Origin: Haloplanus sp. CK5-1
Lineage (GTDB): Archaea; Halobacteriota; Halobacteria; Halobacteriales; Haloferacaceae
Direction of reading: 5' to 3'
Assembly: GCF_037201915.1 (NCBI RefSeq)
Contig: NZ_CP147505.1
Location: 1-64,000 of the forward strand
Length of the DNA stretch: 64,000 nucleotides
Below, in pieces: positions 18,424 to 26,858 of the stretch (position 1 is its first letter; every line of letters starts with the position of its first letter). The notes under the pieces were generated by a model. The model was not told the origin of the DNA. It did not search any database and saw nothing but the letters and a program-made list of their open reading frames with translations. The translations under genes were made by a program, and so were the position numbers.

Positions 18424-18451
18424 GTAAACCACTTAGAACCTCTTGGTTGAC
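18424..18451. promoter_or_regulatory. Candidate BirA biotin operator upstream of bioY
   Basis: The half-sites GTAAACC (18424-18430) and GGTTGAC (18445-18451) are an imperfect inverted repeat with a 14-bp spacer. The known bacterial BirA consensus is TTGTAAACC, spacer of 14-16, GGTTTACAA. One base differs from GGTTTAC. The position, just upstream of bioY, fits repression by a biotin-protein ligase with an HTH domain. This is inferred; no BirA gene is in the window. Confidence 0.5.
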
Positions 18452-18498
18452 GAGCCGGTCGGCGACGGGTTTTTGCGTCCGAGCGCGGATCGTGTAAT

Positions 18499-19098
18499 AT
18501 GGACGAAAAGACCTCGGAACTACGGGACATCTTCGTCGACGCGACGGGGACGGAGACCGTTACGGAGCGGCAGGCCGAGCGCCGTGGGTCGATAACCGAA
18601 CGCGAGGCGCCCGAAGAGGTCGCGGCGGAGGTGGACGACCTCGTCGCGACGATGCGCGAGCGCTACGATTTCCGGACGGACCTCGACGCCGAGGCGTACC
18701 GTCGGCTGGTCCGAGGCTTCCACGACGACGCGGACGACGCGGCCCTCGCCGAGGCGCTCGACATCCCCGTCGAAACGGTCGTCGACGCGCGCTTGGACCT
18801 CCACCTCGTGCGCGACGCCGACCGGGACGTGCCGAACTTCGAGGCGATAAGGGATCGGATCGTCGACGGCGCTGACGACGACGCCATCGCCGACGACCTG
18901 GGGGACGCCGAGACGCTGGCACACGTCCGACGGGTCGTCGAGAGCGAACGGGAGGCGACCCGCGCGAACGGCCGGTTCCGGGACGCCTTCGCCGAACTCC
19001 TGACGGACGCCGACCTCACCGGGCGGTTGGCGAGCGACTCCCGGGAGGACGGACTGGAGGAGGCGACCGAGGACATCGAGACGGACGTCTCGCTTTAG
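18499..19098 (+). CDS. Haloarchaeal regulatory-type protein (conditioned medium-induced protein 4-like)
   Basis: The 199-aa acidic cytoplasmic protein begins MDEKTSELRDIFVDATG and contains two HTH-like segments (DDAALAEALDIPVETVVDARLDLHLV, then DDAIADDLGDAETLAHVRRVV). I recall this N-terminus from haloarchaeal proteins annotated as conditioned medium-induced protein 4, but the name rests on memory. A helix-turn-helix role is inferred. It lies between bioY, which diverges from it, and mcm, which it precedes by 37 bp and may be co-transcribed with. Confidence 0.6.
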   Translation: MDEKTSELRDIFVDATGTETVTERQAERRGSITEREAPEEVAAEVDDLVATMRERYDFRTDLDAEAYRRLVRGFHDDADDAALAEALDIPVETVVDARLDLHLVRDADRDVPNFEAIRDRIVDGADDDAIADDLGDAETLAHVRRVVESEREATRANGRFRDAFAELLTDADLTGRLASDSREDGLEEATEDIETDVSL

Positions 19099-19135
19099 CG
19101 AAGACTCTTAGGGTATCGGGAACGAGCGACTGGCA

Positions 19136-22100
19136 ATGGCGTCGTCCCCCACCGACGACCTGGTAGACCGATTCACCCAGTTCTACCGTAACTACTACCG
19201 CGACGAGATCGGCCGCCTCGCACAGCGCTACCCCAGCGAACAACGCTCGCTCCACGTCGACTACGACGACCTCTACCAGTTCGACCCCGACCTCGCGGAG
19301 GACTTCCTCGCCCAGCCCGACCAACTCGGCGAGTTCGCGGAGGAGGCCCTGCGGGTGTACGACCTCCCCGCGGACGTGTCGCTCGGCCAGGCCCACGTCC
19401 GCCTGCGCAACCTCCCTGACACCGTCGACATCCGGTCGATCCGGGTCCACGACAACCACGTCGGCCGCCTGATCGCCGTCTCGGGCATCATCCGCAAGGC
19501 CACCGACGTGCGCCCGAAGATCGTCGAGGCCGCCTTCGAGTGCCAGCGCTGTGGCACGATGACGTACATCCCCCAGACCGAGGGTGGCTTCCAGGAACCC
19601 CACGAGTGCCAAGGCTGTGAGCGACAGGGTCCCTTCCGAGTCAACTACGACCAGAGCGAGTTCGTCGACTCCCAGAAACTCCGGGTCCAGGAGTCACCCG
19701 AGGGACTCCGGGGCGGCGAGACCCCCCAGAGCATCGACGTCGACATCGAGGACGACATCACGGGCGAGGTGACCGCCGGCGACCACGTCACCGTCACGGG
19801 CGTCCTCCACATCGACCAGGTGACCGACGGCAACGAGAAGTCCCAACTGTTCGACCTCTACATGGACGGCGTGAGCGTCGAGATCGAGGACGAACAGTTC
19901 GAGGACATGGAGATCACGGAGGCCGACAAGCGCGAGATCGTCGAACTGTCCAACCACCCCGACATCTACGAGGAGATGGTCGCCTCCGTCGCGCCCTCCA
20001 TCTACGGCTACGACGAGGAGAAACTCGCGATGATCCTCCAGTTGTTCGCGGGGGTGACGAAAGATCTGCCCGACGGCTCGCGGATTCGGGGGGATCTGCA
20101 CATGCTGTTGATAGGGGATCCCGGTACTGGAAAGTGTCTGAAAGGTGATACGAAGGTGGCACTCGAGGACGGGCGTGAGGTGCCGATTCGCGATCTCGTA
20201 GAACGGAACCTCGACGATCCGACGCCCGTGGATGATGGCGTCTACGACGAGACCGACATCGGTCTGGTCTCGGTCACGGAGGACGGGACGGTAACGACAC
20301 GGCAAGCGACGAGAGTGTGGAAACGGGAGGCACCCGAGCGACTGTATCGGATTCGGACGGCCAGCGGCCGGGAAATCGAGACGACGCCGTCGCATCCGCT
20401 GTTCGTACAGGCCAGTGGGCACCTCGAAGCGACCAGAGCCGACGAACTCGCGGTCGGTGATCCGATCGCAGTCCGGCCCAGCGACGCGACTGCCGGCACG
20501 AACCGAGAATCAGTTGGGCGAACAGCCGTCGTCCCGGACGGTGGCCCGGCGACCACCGACGGAGCAATCACGCACGGAACGAACGACGTAATCCGGGACC
20601 GGATCGAATCCATCGAGGCAGTCGAACCGGACGACGACTGGGTGTACGACCTCGAAGTCGCTGGCACGCACACGTACCTCGCGAACGGGATCGTCTCACA
20701 CAACTCGCAGTTGCTGTCCTACATCCGCAACATCGCCCCCCGCTCCGTCTACACGTCGGGGAAGGGATCCAGTTCGGCCGGCCTGACCGCTGCGGCGGTT
20801 CGCGACGACTTCGGCGAGGGCCAACAGTGGAGCCTCGAAGCCGGGGCCTTGGTGTTGGCCGATCAGGGGATCGCTGCAGTCGACGAACTCGACAAGATGC
20901 GGTGTGTGACCGGCGACACGCTCGTTCATCTCGCCGACGGCACGGTCCAGCGTATCGAGGAGCTCACGCAGGACGCCGCTGCCACGGGAACGATCGAAGA
21001 ACTCGACACCGGACGGACGATCAGGGACGTCGATCTCGACGCGTGGACGATGACCGACGACGGCCGGATCGTCTCCCGTCCCGTGACGGCTATCCACGAG
21101 TACGAGGCACCGGAGCAACTCACCGACGTGCGACTGGAGACGGGCGAACGGCTCACTTCGACGGCGGATCATCCCTTCTTCGTCTTCGAGGACGGGGAAC
21201 GGGTCGAGCGGGGGGCCGCAGATCTGAAGGAAGGTGACCGGGTGTACGTGCCTCGAGACCTTCCACAACCGATGACTGACGGGGGAGCTAACGCCTTCGA
21301 GACTGAGAACAGCGTGTTTCGGACGGACGCGGCGAGCGAACTACCAGATGAATACGCGGATTCAGAGGACGTGATCCTGCGTCGGGTCACGTCCGTAGAA
21401 ATCATCGATGCAGGTGAGCAGGGGACCGTCTACGACCTCACCGTCGAGGGAACCCACAATTTCGTCGCCAACGGGATGGTGGTGCATAATTCCGAAGATC
21501 GATCTGCAATGCATCAAGCATTGGAACAGCAAGAAATTAGTATAAGTAAGGCTGGAATAAACGCCACCCTCAAATCCCGGTGTTCCCTGCTGGGCGCGGC
21601 CAACCCCAAGTACGGCCGGTTCGACCAGTACGAACCCATCGGCGAGCAGATCGACCTCGAACCCGCCCTCATCTCGCGGTTCGACCTGATCTTCACCGTC
21701 ACGGACCAGCCCGATCCCGAGGAGGACGCCGCCCTCGCGGATCACATCCTCCGCACCAACTACGCGGGCGAGTTGAACACCCAGCGGGCGGAGGTGGCGA
21801 ACTCGAATCACAGTCAGGCGGAGGTCGAGGAAGTGACTGACACGGTCGAACCGGCCATCGAGCCCGACCTCCTGCGGAAGTACATCGCGTACTCGAAGCG
21901 CACCTGCTACCCGACGATGTCCGACGAGGCGAAGGCGGCCATCCGCGAGTTCTACGTCGACCTGCGGGCGAAGGGGGCCGACGAGGACGCCCCCGTCCCG
22001 GTCACCGCCCGGAAACTCGAGGCGCTGGTCCGCCTCGCGGAGGCGAGCGCGCGGGTCCGCCTCTCGGATACCGTCGCCCGGGAGGACGCCGACCGCGTGA

Positions 22101-22402
22101 TCGACATCGTCCGCTCCTGTCTGCAGGATATCGGCGTCGATCCCGAGACCGGCGAATTCGACGCCGACGTGATCGAGACGGGCACCTCAAAGAGCCAACG
22201 CGACCGCATCAAGAGCATCAAGGACGTGATCGAGACGGTCGACGCCGAGTACGAGGGCGAGGCGGGCGCGCCGATCGACGCCATCGTCGAACGCGCCGAG
22301 GCCGAGGGGATCGAGGAGGAGAAGGTGATGGACCAGATCGAGGGGTTGCGGCGGAAAGGCGACGTGTACAGTCCGAGCACGGATCAGTACAAGGTGGTGT
22401 GA
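19136..22402 (+). CDS. mcm: MCM replicative helicase with two inteins
   Basis: The 1088-aa precursor becomes about 702 aa after removal of two inteins, the normal size. MCM forms the hexameric replication helicase. The N-terminal domain has a zinc site (CQRC, CQGC) near residues 140-165. The AAA+ part has Walker A GDPGTGK (interrupted after K333), then VYTSGKGSSSAGLTAA. Walker B DELDKMR is interrupted after R589, and the arginine finger is SRFDLIF. The C-terminus ends in a winged helix (EEEKVMDQIEGLRRKGDVY). Both inteins lie in catalytic motifs, so splicing is essential for activity. Confidence 0.96.
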   Translation: MASSPTDDLVDRFTQFYRNYYRDEIGRLAQRYPSEQRSLHVDYDDLYQFDPDLAEDFLAQPDQLGEFAEEALRVYDLPADVSLGQAHVRLRNLPDTVDIRSIRVHDNHVGRLIAVSGIIRKATDVRPKIVEAAFECQRCGTMTYIPQTEGGFQEPHECQGCERQGPFRVNYDQSEFVDSQKLRVQESPEGLRGGETPQSIDVDIEDDITGEVTAGDHVTVTGVLHIDQVTDGNEKSQLFDLYMDGVSVEIEDEQFEDMEITEADKREIVELSNHPDIYEEMVASVAPSIYGYDEEKLAMILQLFAGVTKDLPDGSRIRGDLHMLLIGDPGTGKCLKGDTKVALEDGREVPIRDLVERNLDDPTPVDDGVYDETDIGLVSVTEDGTVTTRQATRVWKREAPERLYRIRTASGREIETTPSHPLFVQASGHLEATRADELAVGDPIAVRPSDATAGTNRESVGRTAVVPDGGPATTDGAITHGTNDVIRDRIESIEAVEPDDDWVYDLEVAGTHTYLANGIVSHNSQLLSYIRNIAPRSVYTSGKGSSSAGLTAAAVRDDFGEGQQWSLEAGALVLADQGIAAVDELDKMRCVTGDTLVHLADGTVQRIEELTQDAAATGTIEELDTGRTIRDVDLDAWTMTDDGRIVSRPVTAIHEYEAPEQLTDVRLETGERLTSTADHPFFVFEDGERVERGAADLKEGDRVYVPRDLPQPMTDGGANAFETENSVFRTDAASELPDEYADSEDVILRRVTSVEIIDAGEQGTVYDLTVEGTHNFVANGMVVHNSEDRSAMHQALEQQEISISKAGINATLKSRCSLLGAANPKYGRFDQYEPIGEQIDLEPALISRFDLIFTVTDQPDPEEDAALADHILRTNYAGELNTQRAEVANSNHSQAEVEEVTDTVEPAIEPDLLRKYIAYSKRTCYPTMSDEAKAAIREFYVDLRAKGADEDAPVPVTARKLEALVRLAEASARVRLSDTVAREDADRVIDIVRSCLQDIGVDPETGEFDADVIETGTSKSQRDRIKSIKDVIETVDAEYEGEAGAPIDAIVERAEAEGIEEEKVMDQIEGLRRKGDVYSPSTDQYKVV
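20135..20704 (+). other. Intein 1 of MCM (Walker A site)
   Basis: The 190-residue mini-intein runs from C334 to N523 of the precursor. Block A begins CLKGDTKVALEDG, block B has the TPSHPLFV histidine, and the C-terminal blocks are VYDLEVAGTHTYLANGIVSHN, followed by Ser as the first extein residue. No LAGLIDADG homing-endonuclease blocks fit in this length, so it is a splicing-only relic or endonuclease-deleted form. It interrupts GDPGTGK-S. Confidence 0.95.
20903..21490 (+). other. Intein 2 of MCM (Walker B site)
   Basis: The 196-residue mini-intein runs from C590 to N785. Block A is CVTGDTLVHLADG, block B TSTADHPFFVFEDG, and the C-terminal block VYDLTVEGTHNFVANGMVVHN, followed by Ser. No endonuclease domain is present. 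It interrupts DELDKMR-SEDRSAMH. The extein just after it (21491 to about 21570) is clearly AT-richer than the rest of mcm. Confidence 0.95.
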
Positions 22403-22683
22403 TGGACCGCATCTCCGCGATCCGGAACGTCGAGGAGGCGCTCCGGTCGTTCGAGGAGGGGGAGGCGGACCTCGCGACGACCGAAGAGCGGGTGCTCGCG
22501 GCGCTCCGGACCTACGCCACCGAGTTCGGCGACGAGACGGAGCGTGCGGCGTACGTGGGGCGGGGAGCCGACGCCGTCGACGGTGTGGTCGTGGTCGCGT
22601 CGTCGCGCACCGAGGCGCGGGAACGGATCCGCGACCACGCCGCCGACGCGCCCGGAACGTTCGAGGTCGAGCCCATCGGTTGA
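22402..22683 (+). CDS. Conserved haloarchaeal protein downstream of mcm
   Basis: A 93-aa protein (DRISAIRNVEEALRSFEEGEADLATTEERVLAALRTYATEF...). Its ATG overlaps the mcm stop codon (TGATG), so translation is coupled to the helicase. The second half carries a VVVVASSRTEARERIRDHA alpha/beta segment. No known domain is recognised. The tight link to mcm suggests a replication or chromosome-related role, but that is only context. Confidence 0.65.
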   Translation: MDRISAIRNVEEALRSFEEGEADLATTEERVLAALRTYATEFGDETERAAYVGRGADAVDGVVVVASSRTEARERIRDHAADAPGTFEVEPIG

Positions 22684-22733
22684 GACTGCCGGATCCGACA
22701 GTATTAGGTGTACAGTGACGGCACGCCTCCGCC

Positions 22734-23072
22734 GTGTTGCTCGTCGTCATCTACTCGCGGGACGCACGAACCACGCTCCGCAACGTCTGCCGGAGCCACG
22801 AGTCGACGGTCGTCCGGCAACTGGGGCGGGCTGCGCTGTTCGAGGAGACGGAACTCGGCGCGTTCCTCGCCCTGCGGCTCCGGGCGAAACACGGCGGCGA
22901 CGTACAGATCGAGCGCACCAGCCCGCTCAACGAGTTCGAATCCGTCCCCGAATCGGTTCGGGAGGCCGCGACCGCCTACGAGGACCGCGAGGCCGCGACG
23001 ACGCCGTACGACAAGTTCGCGACGGGGACCGATCATCCACAACCGGACGCCATGCGTGACGCCGACCTGTAG
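22734..23072 (+). CDS. Conserved haloarchaeal protein of unknown function
   Basis: A 112-aa protein (LLVVIYSRDARTTLRNVCRSHESTVVRQLGRAALFEETELGAFLALRLR...). GTG start at 22734. The pattern is a short alpha/beta N-terminus and a helical middle, with a C-terminal tail. It belongs to the same-direction run from mcm to the MinD-like gene. No motif allows a function. Confidence 0.6.
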   Translation: MLLVVIYSRDARTTLRNVCRSHESTVVRQLGRAALFEETELGAFLALRLRAKHGGDVQIERTSPLNEFESVPESVREAATAYEDREAATTPYDKFATGTDHPQPDAMRDADL

Positions 23073-23081
23073 GTGCCGAGT

Positions 23082-23906
23082 ATGCACGTGCGTATCGACG
23101 GCGAGTGCCACGAGGGCGTCGCCATCAAGGTGACGGACGTGGACGGGCGGGAACTCGTGCGGGCCATCAGGGGCGAGGAGGCGTCGCCGAGTGTCGACTG
23201 TCCCGCGCCCGGCCCCGTCCACGGACACGTGGCGATTCTGCCTCCGAGGGCGTTCGACCGACGGGGGGCACTCGCAGCGACGGCCCGTGCGCTCGGCCAC
23301 GAGTCGGCCACGCGAGCGGCGTTGGAGGACGCTCGGGCGGAACTGGCGTCGCTGTCGATGCCGGCGGTCGACGTGCGGGCGGCGCGGCGACGGGTCGCCG
23401 AGACCGGGTCCGAGGAGGAGCGTCTACGTGAGCGTGTCGCCGAACTTCGGGGGCGGCTACGGGCACGACACGAGACGGGCGCAGACACTACGGCCGTCGA
23501 AGCGCAACTGGACGAGGCGACGCGCCGCCTCTCGGAGGCCGAGACCGAACGGATCGCGGCCGAGCAAGCGCTGGACCGCGCGGAACGAGCGGCCCGGGAG
23601 GCCCGTGACCGGCGGGAGCGTCGCCTCGAACTCGAAGACCGGATCGCCAACCGCGAACGGGAGGTGCGCTACGACCTGGCGGCGGCGGTGTGGGAGCAGT
23701 TCCGATCGGCGGTCCACGCCGTACCCGGGAGCGCGACCGTCGGCCCGACGCCGGGCGAGTTCGACGGCGATCCGGCGACGGCGGCGCTCGCCGTAGCCCG
23801 CCTCGCACCGCTGGAGGCGCCGGTCGTCGTCGACGGCCTCGATCGGGTATCGGGGGCGGACGCGGCGGCGACGCTGCTGGACGCGCCGGTCATTTATACG
23901 CGGTGA
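23082..23906 (+). CDS. Coiled-coil protein of unknown function
   Basis: A 274-aa protein. The N-terminal 70 residues (MHVRIDGECHEGVAIKVTDVDGRELVRAIRGEE...) look beta-rich. Residues 75-205 are a long charged coiled coil (EEERLRERVAELRGRLRARH, ERIAAEQALDRAERAAREARDRRER). The C-terminus has a PVVVDGLDRVSGADAAATLL strand-loop. The start at MHVRIDG is taken over an ATG three codons earlier. Together with the following genes it suggests a structural or chromosome-associated assembly, by context only. Confidence 0.6.
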   Translation: MHVRIDGECHEGVAIKVTDVDGRELVRAIRGEEASPSVDCPAPGPVHGHVAILPPRAFDRRGALAATARALGHESATRAALEDARAELASLSMPAVDVRAARRRVAETGSEEERLRERVAELRGRLRARHETGADTTAVEAQLDEATRRLSEAETERIAAEQALDRAERAAREARDRRERRLELEDRIANREREVRYDLAAAVWEQFRSAVHAVPGSATVGPTPGEFDGDPATAALAVARLAPLEAPVVVDGLDRVSGADAAATLLDAPVIYTR

Positions 23907-23923
23907 CGCGGCCACCCCGGAGC

Positions 23924-24607
23924 ATGGACGCCGACTGGTCCGTCACCGGCCTCGACGGCCGCGACGACGTGCGCCTCGTGACGGTCGAACTGCGGAACCC
24001 GGACCCGGTGGACCGCCGTGTCCGGGTCGACAACCGACTCGACGGCCCCGTCCTCCCGCCCCGTCGGGCCGGCGTTCCCGATCCGGGGTGGGACCGTGAC
24101 GGGTTCACCGGCGTCGTGCCCGCAGGCGAGCGACGTCCGCTCGGGTACGCCTGTCCCGCACCGCCGAGTCGACCGCCGGTGTCGGTCGTCGACGAGGGGC
24201 GGGCGACCGGAGGATCGGCCGACGACGACGCCGAGGTCGCAGTCCGGGAACTCGCCGACCCGCGGCCGCCGGCGGACGCTGTCCCGGACGCGTCGCCGGG
24301 AGGCGGGAGCGGAAGCGACCCGGAGAGGAACGCGCGGGGCGACGGGCCCCCGACTCCCGTCGCGTCGTGGCTGGCGACGGTCGAGCGTCGCATCGAACGG
24401 GGCGAGGGGATGACCGGCGCGTCGGTCGCGGCCACGGTCGAAGGGCTGGGGGCGGTCGAGGACGGCGGCCACGACGTCGCCACGCTCGACGCGCGGCTGT
24501 CGACCGACGCGACGACGCTGCGGACGGTCGCGGAGCGAGCGTCGACGCTGGCCGACCGGGCGGAAGCGGTCGACATCCCGGTCGAGGCGCTCCGGAGGCT
24601 GGCGTGA
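23924..24607 (+). CDS. Conserved haloarchaeal protein of unknown function
   Basis: A 227-aa protein with a beta-sandwich-like N-terminus (DVRLVTVELRNPDPVDRRVRVDNRLDGPVLPPRRAGVPDPGW), a disordered Pro/Gly/Asp linker at about residues 95-145 and a helical C-terminus (LDARLSTDATTLRTVAERASTLADRAEAV). The gene overlaps the MinD-like gene by 4 bp (GTGA), so the two are translationally coupled and probably act together. The longer open frame upstream is antisense-like and not coding. Confidence 0.6.
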   Translation: MDADWSVTGLDGRDDVRLVTVELRNPDPVDRRVRVDNRLDGPVLPPRRAGVPDPGWDRDGFTGVVPAGERRPLGYACPAPPSRPPVSVVDEGRATGGSADDDAEVAVRELADPRPPADAVPDASPGGGSGSDPERNARGDGPPTPVASWLATVERRIERGEGMTGASVAATVEGLGAVEDGGHDVATLDARLSTDATTLRTVAERASTLADRAEAVDIPVEALRRLA

Positions 24608-25272
24608 TCGTCGCCGTCGCCGGTGGGAAGGGCGGTGTCGGCAAGACGACCGTCGCGTACAACCTCGGGGCGGCCCTCGACGCAGTCGTCGTCGACGCCG
24701 ACCTGGGCATGGCGGACCTTCCCGATGGACGTGGACCCGACCTCCACGACGTCCTCGCGGGGCGGGCGACGGTGACGGAGGCAGTCCGCGGCGGGAGGGT
24801 GTCTATCCTCCCCTGTGGTCGCTCGCTCGCCGGAGCGCGTGCCGCCGACGTGCGCCGACTGGCGGACGCTCTGCGGGCGGTCGCGAGCGAGTACGGCGAC
24901 GTGGTCGTGGACTGTCCGGCGGGCCTCCGCGCCGACGTGGGGGTCCCGCTCGCGGTTGCGGACGCCTGCATCGTCGTGGCGTCGCCACGCAGGTTCGCCC
25001 TCGCGGACGCGACACGGACGCGAGAACTGGCGCGCGAACTCGACGCCGGACTCGTCGGTGTCGCGCTCAACCGGACGACCGACGCCGACGACCCACCGGA
25101 GGGTGTCCTCCGACGGACCCTCGGCGCGCCGGTGTCGACGGTGCCGGCCGATCCCCGCGTGGGACGATCCGTCGACGACGAGCGACCGGTGGTCGAGGAC
25201 GCGCCGTCGTCGGTCGCCGCCGACGCGTTCCGATCGCTCGCGACGGGGGTTCAGTCCTGTAGCAGTCGATAG
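24604..25272 (+). CDS. MinD/ParA-family ATPase
   Basis: The 222-aa cytoplasmic P-loop ATPase has the deviant Walker A GGKGGVGKTT at residues 7-16, the second signature DADLGMADL, and VVDCPAGL as Walker B. Proteins of this class position or partition cell components or DNA. It lacks an obvious amphipathic membrane-targeting C-terminus. It starts at a GTG overlapping the previous stop and ends 22 bp inside the convergent TFB gene. Confidence 0.8.
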   Translation: MIVAVAGGKGGVGKTTVAYNLGAALDAVVVDADLGMADLPDGRGPDLHDVLAGRATVTEAVRGGRVSILPCGRSLAGARAADVRRLADALRAVASEYGDVVVDCPAGLRADVGVPLAVADACIVVASPRRFALADATRTRELARELDAGLVGVALNRTTDADDPPEGVLRRTLGAPVSTVPADPRVGRSVDDERPVVEDAPSSVAADAFRSLATGVQSCSSR

Positions 25273-26114
25273 GTGTTCCGGACGGTGACGGGCGTGACGT
25301 CGGCCACCTCAGCCGCGGCCGCCTGCGTGAGCGACGCGTCGGCCTCGCGTGCGGCCGTGTAGAGACACGCGGCCGCGACGCCACTCGGGTTCCGGCCGGC
25401 GGCGTCACCGGACTCGCGCAGACGCCGCGCGTACGACTCGGCGCGACGTCGGACCGACGCGTCGACGTCGAGTTCGCTGGCGTATCGTGGGACGTACTCG
25501 ACCGGATGGATCGGGCCGGTCGCCACGTCGAGTTCGCGGTTGAGTGCGCGGTAGGCCGCCCGGTGTTCGTCTTCGGTCGCCTTCGCAGCCTCCACCACCT
25601 CTTCGACGGTCCGGGAGACGGAGCAGACCCGGCAGGTGGCGTACACCGTCGCGGAGGCGAACCCTTCGAGCGACCGCCCGCGGAGGAGGTCGGCGTCCTG
25701 TGCCGACCGGAACAGCGAACACGCCGACTCGCGAACGTGTTTGGGAAGTTCGAGCGCCCCGACGAGTCGGCGGACCTCCGTAAACGCGTACACCTGGTTG
25801 CGCTCGCGCTTCGTCGAGATCTGCGCGCGGTTGTGCTGGGTCCGCATCCGGGAGAGCCGCCGTCGCTTTCGCCCCTTGACTCGGGTCGACCGCCCGATGT
25901 CCGTCGAGAGCCCACGGTCGTGACGGGACTGGGTCAGGGGTGCGCCCGTCCGTTCCGGTTGGCCCTCGTCGTCGGCGAAAGATCGCCACTCCGGACCGTG
26001 GTCGATGCGGTACTCGTCGACGACCAGTCCGCACTCCCCACAGATCGTCTCCGTGCCGTCGGCGTTCAGTCGCCCGCTACACTCCGGACACTCCGCCTCG
26101 CGTGCCTGGCTCAT
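25251..26114 (-). CDS. tfb: Transcription initiation factor IIB (TFB)
   Basis: The 287-aa general transcription factor has an N-terminal zinc ribbon (CPEC...CGEC) followed by the B-reader-like EWRSFADDEGQPERTGAPLTQSRHDRGLSTDIG. Two cyclin repeats follow, the second containing NPSGVAAACLYTAAREAD and ending in an HTH (ADVTPVTVRNTYRLL). It is slightly short for the family. Haloarchaea carry many TFBs with different promoter preferences, so this is probably one of several paralogues. The second of two adjacent methionines is used as start. Confidence 0.9.
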   Translation of the reverse strand: MSQAREAECPECSGRLNADGTETICGECGLVVDEYRIDHGPEWRSFADDEGQPERTGAPLTQSRHDRGLSTDIGRSTRVKGRKRRRLSRMRTQHNRAQISTKRERNQVYAFTEVRRLVGALELPKHVRESACSLFRSAQDADLLRGRSLEGFASATVYATCRVCSVSRTVEEVVEAAKATEDEHRAAYRALNRELDVATGPIHPVEYVPRYASELDVDASVRRRAESYARRLRESGDAAGRNPSGVAAACLYTAAREADASLTQAAAAEVADVTPVTVRNTYRLLQD

Positions 26115-26276
26115 CACAGTCGAAAGTTGGTCCCGATGGTGTATTTAAACGGGGGCGAGCGCCGGGGCGAACGGCGGCCACCACGAGCAAGAGCATACCG
26201 GTTACCGGTATGTTCGTGGGGCGACACCCCGCTCCGGCGGTGGGTTTTACACGGAGGGGGACACCAGACTCCCTCG

Positions 26277-26792
26277 ATGGCGCTGTCGGACATCGCCGCG
26301 GGGATCGAGGTTCGGGAGGGTCAGCGCGACCGGGGCGTCACGACGGTCGACGCGACCGAGGACGGACTGGCCGCTCGGCTCGACGATCACGCGGAGCGAC
26401 TGCCGTGTACGCCCGAGGCGGCCGCGAACGTCCTGGAGACCTACGCCGCGGGAACGAGCGTCGGCGACTGTGCCCGAGAGGCCGGTATCGCCCCGATGAC
26501 CGCCGCCAAACTCCTCCACCGGTGTGGCGTCACGGGGGTGTCTCCGCTCGCCCCGACTGCGACACGGATTCTGCGCGATTGGCTGGACGGCGACCTCTCC
26601 CGATCGGAGGCAGTCGATCTCACCGGCGTCGACGAGGCGACGTTCGCGCTGGCGACGTTCGTGGAGACCCACGATCCGATCCCCGAGTTGACCGACGCCG
26701 TCGAGGGCGTCCTCGAACCGGACGCGACGGCGACGGTCGCCAAACGCGACGCGTTGGCCGAGACGATGAGTTCGGTCGACGACCTTCGGTAA
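26277..26792 (+). CDS. Putative HTH protein of unknown function
   Basis: A 171-aa protein with an HTH-like core (NVLETYAAGTSVGDCAREAGIAPMTAAKLLHRCG, about residues 50-85) and a second possible one (LSRSEAVDLTGVDEATFALATF). The start at MALSDIAAGIEV is chosen over a long, non-coding upstream frame. It diverges from tfb. DNA binding is plausible but not shown. Confidence 0.6.
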   Translation: MALSDIAAGIEVREGQRDRGVTTVDATEDGLAARLDDHAERLPCTPEAAANVLETYAAGTSVGDCAREAGIAPMTAAKLLHRCGVTGVSPLAPTATRILRDWLDGDLSRSEAVDLTGVDEATFALATFVETHDPIPELTDAVEGVLEPDATATVAKRDALAETMSSVDDLR

Positions 26793-26858
26793 CCGTCCGC
26801 GGTCGACGACCGGAGCGCGGCGAACGCGTTATCCACCTTCGTCCCCCATCCGGAGTCG

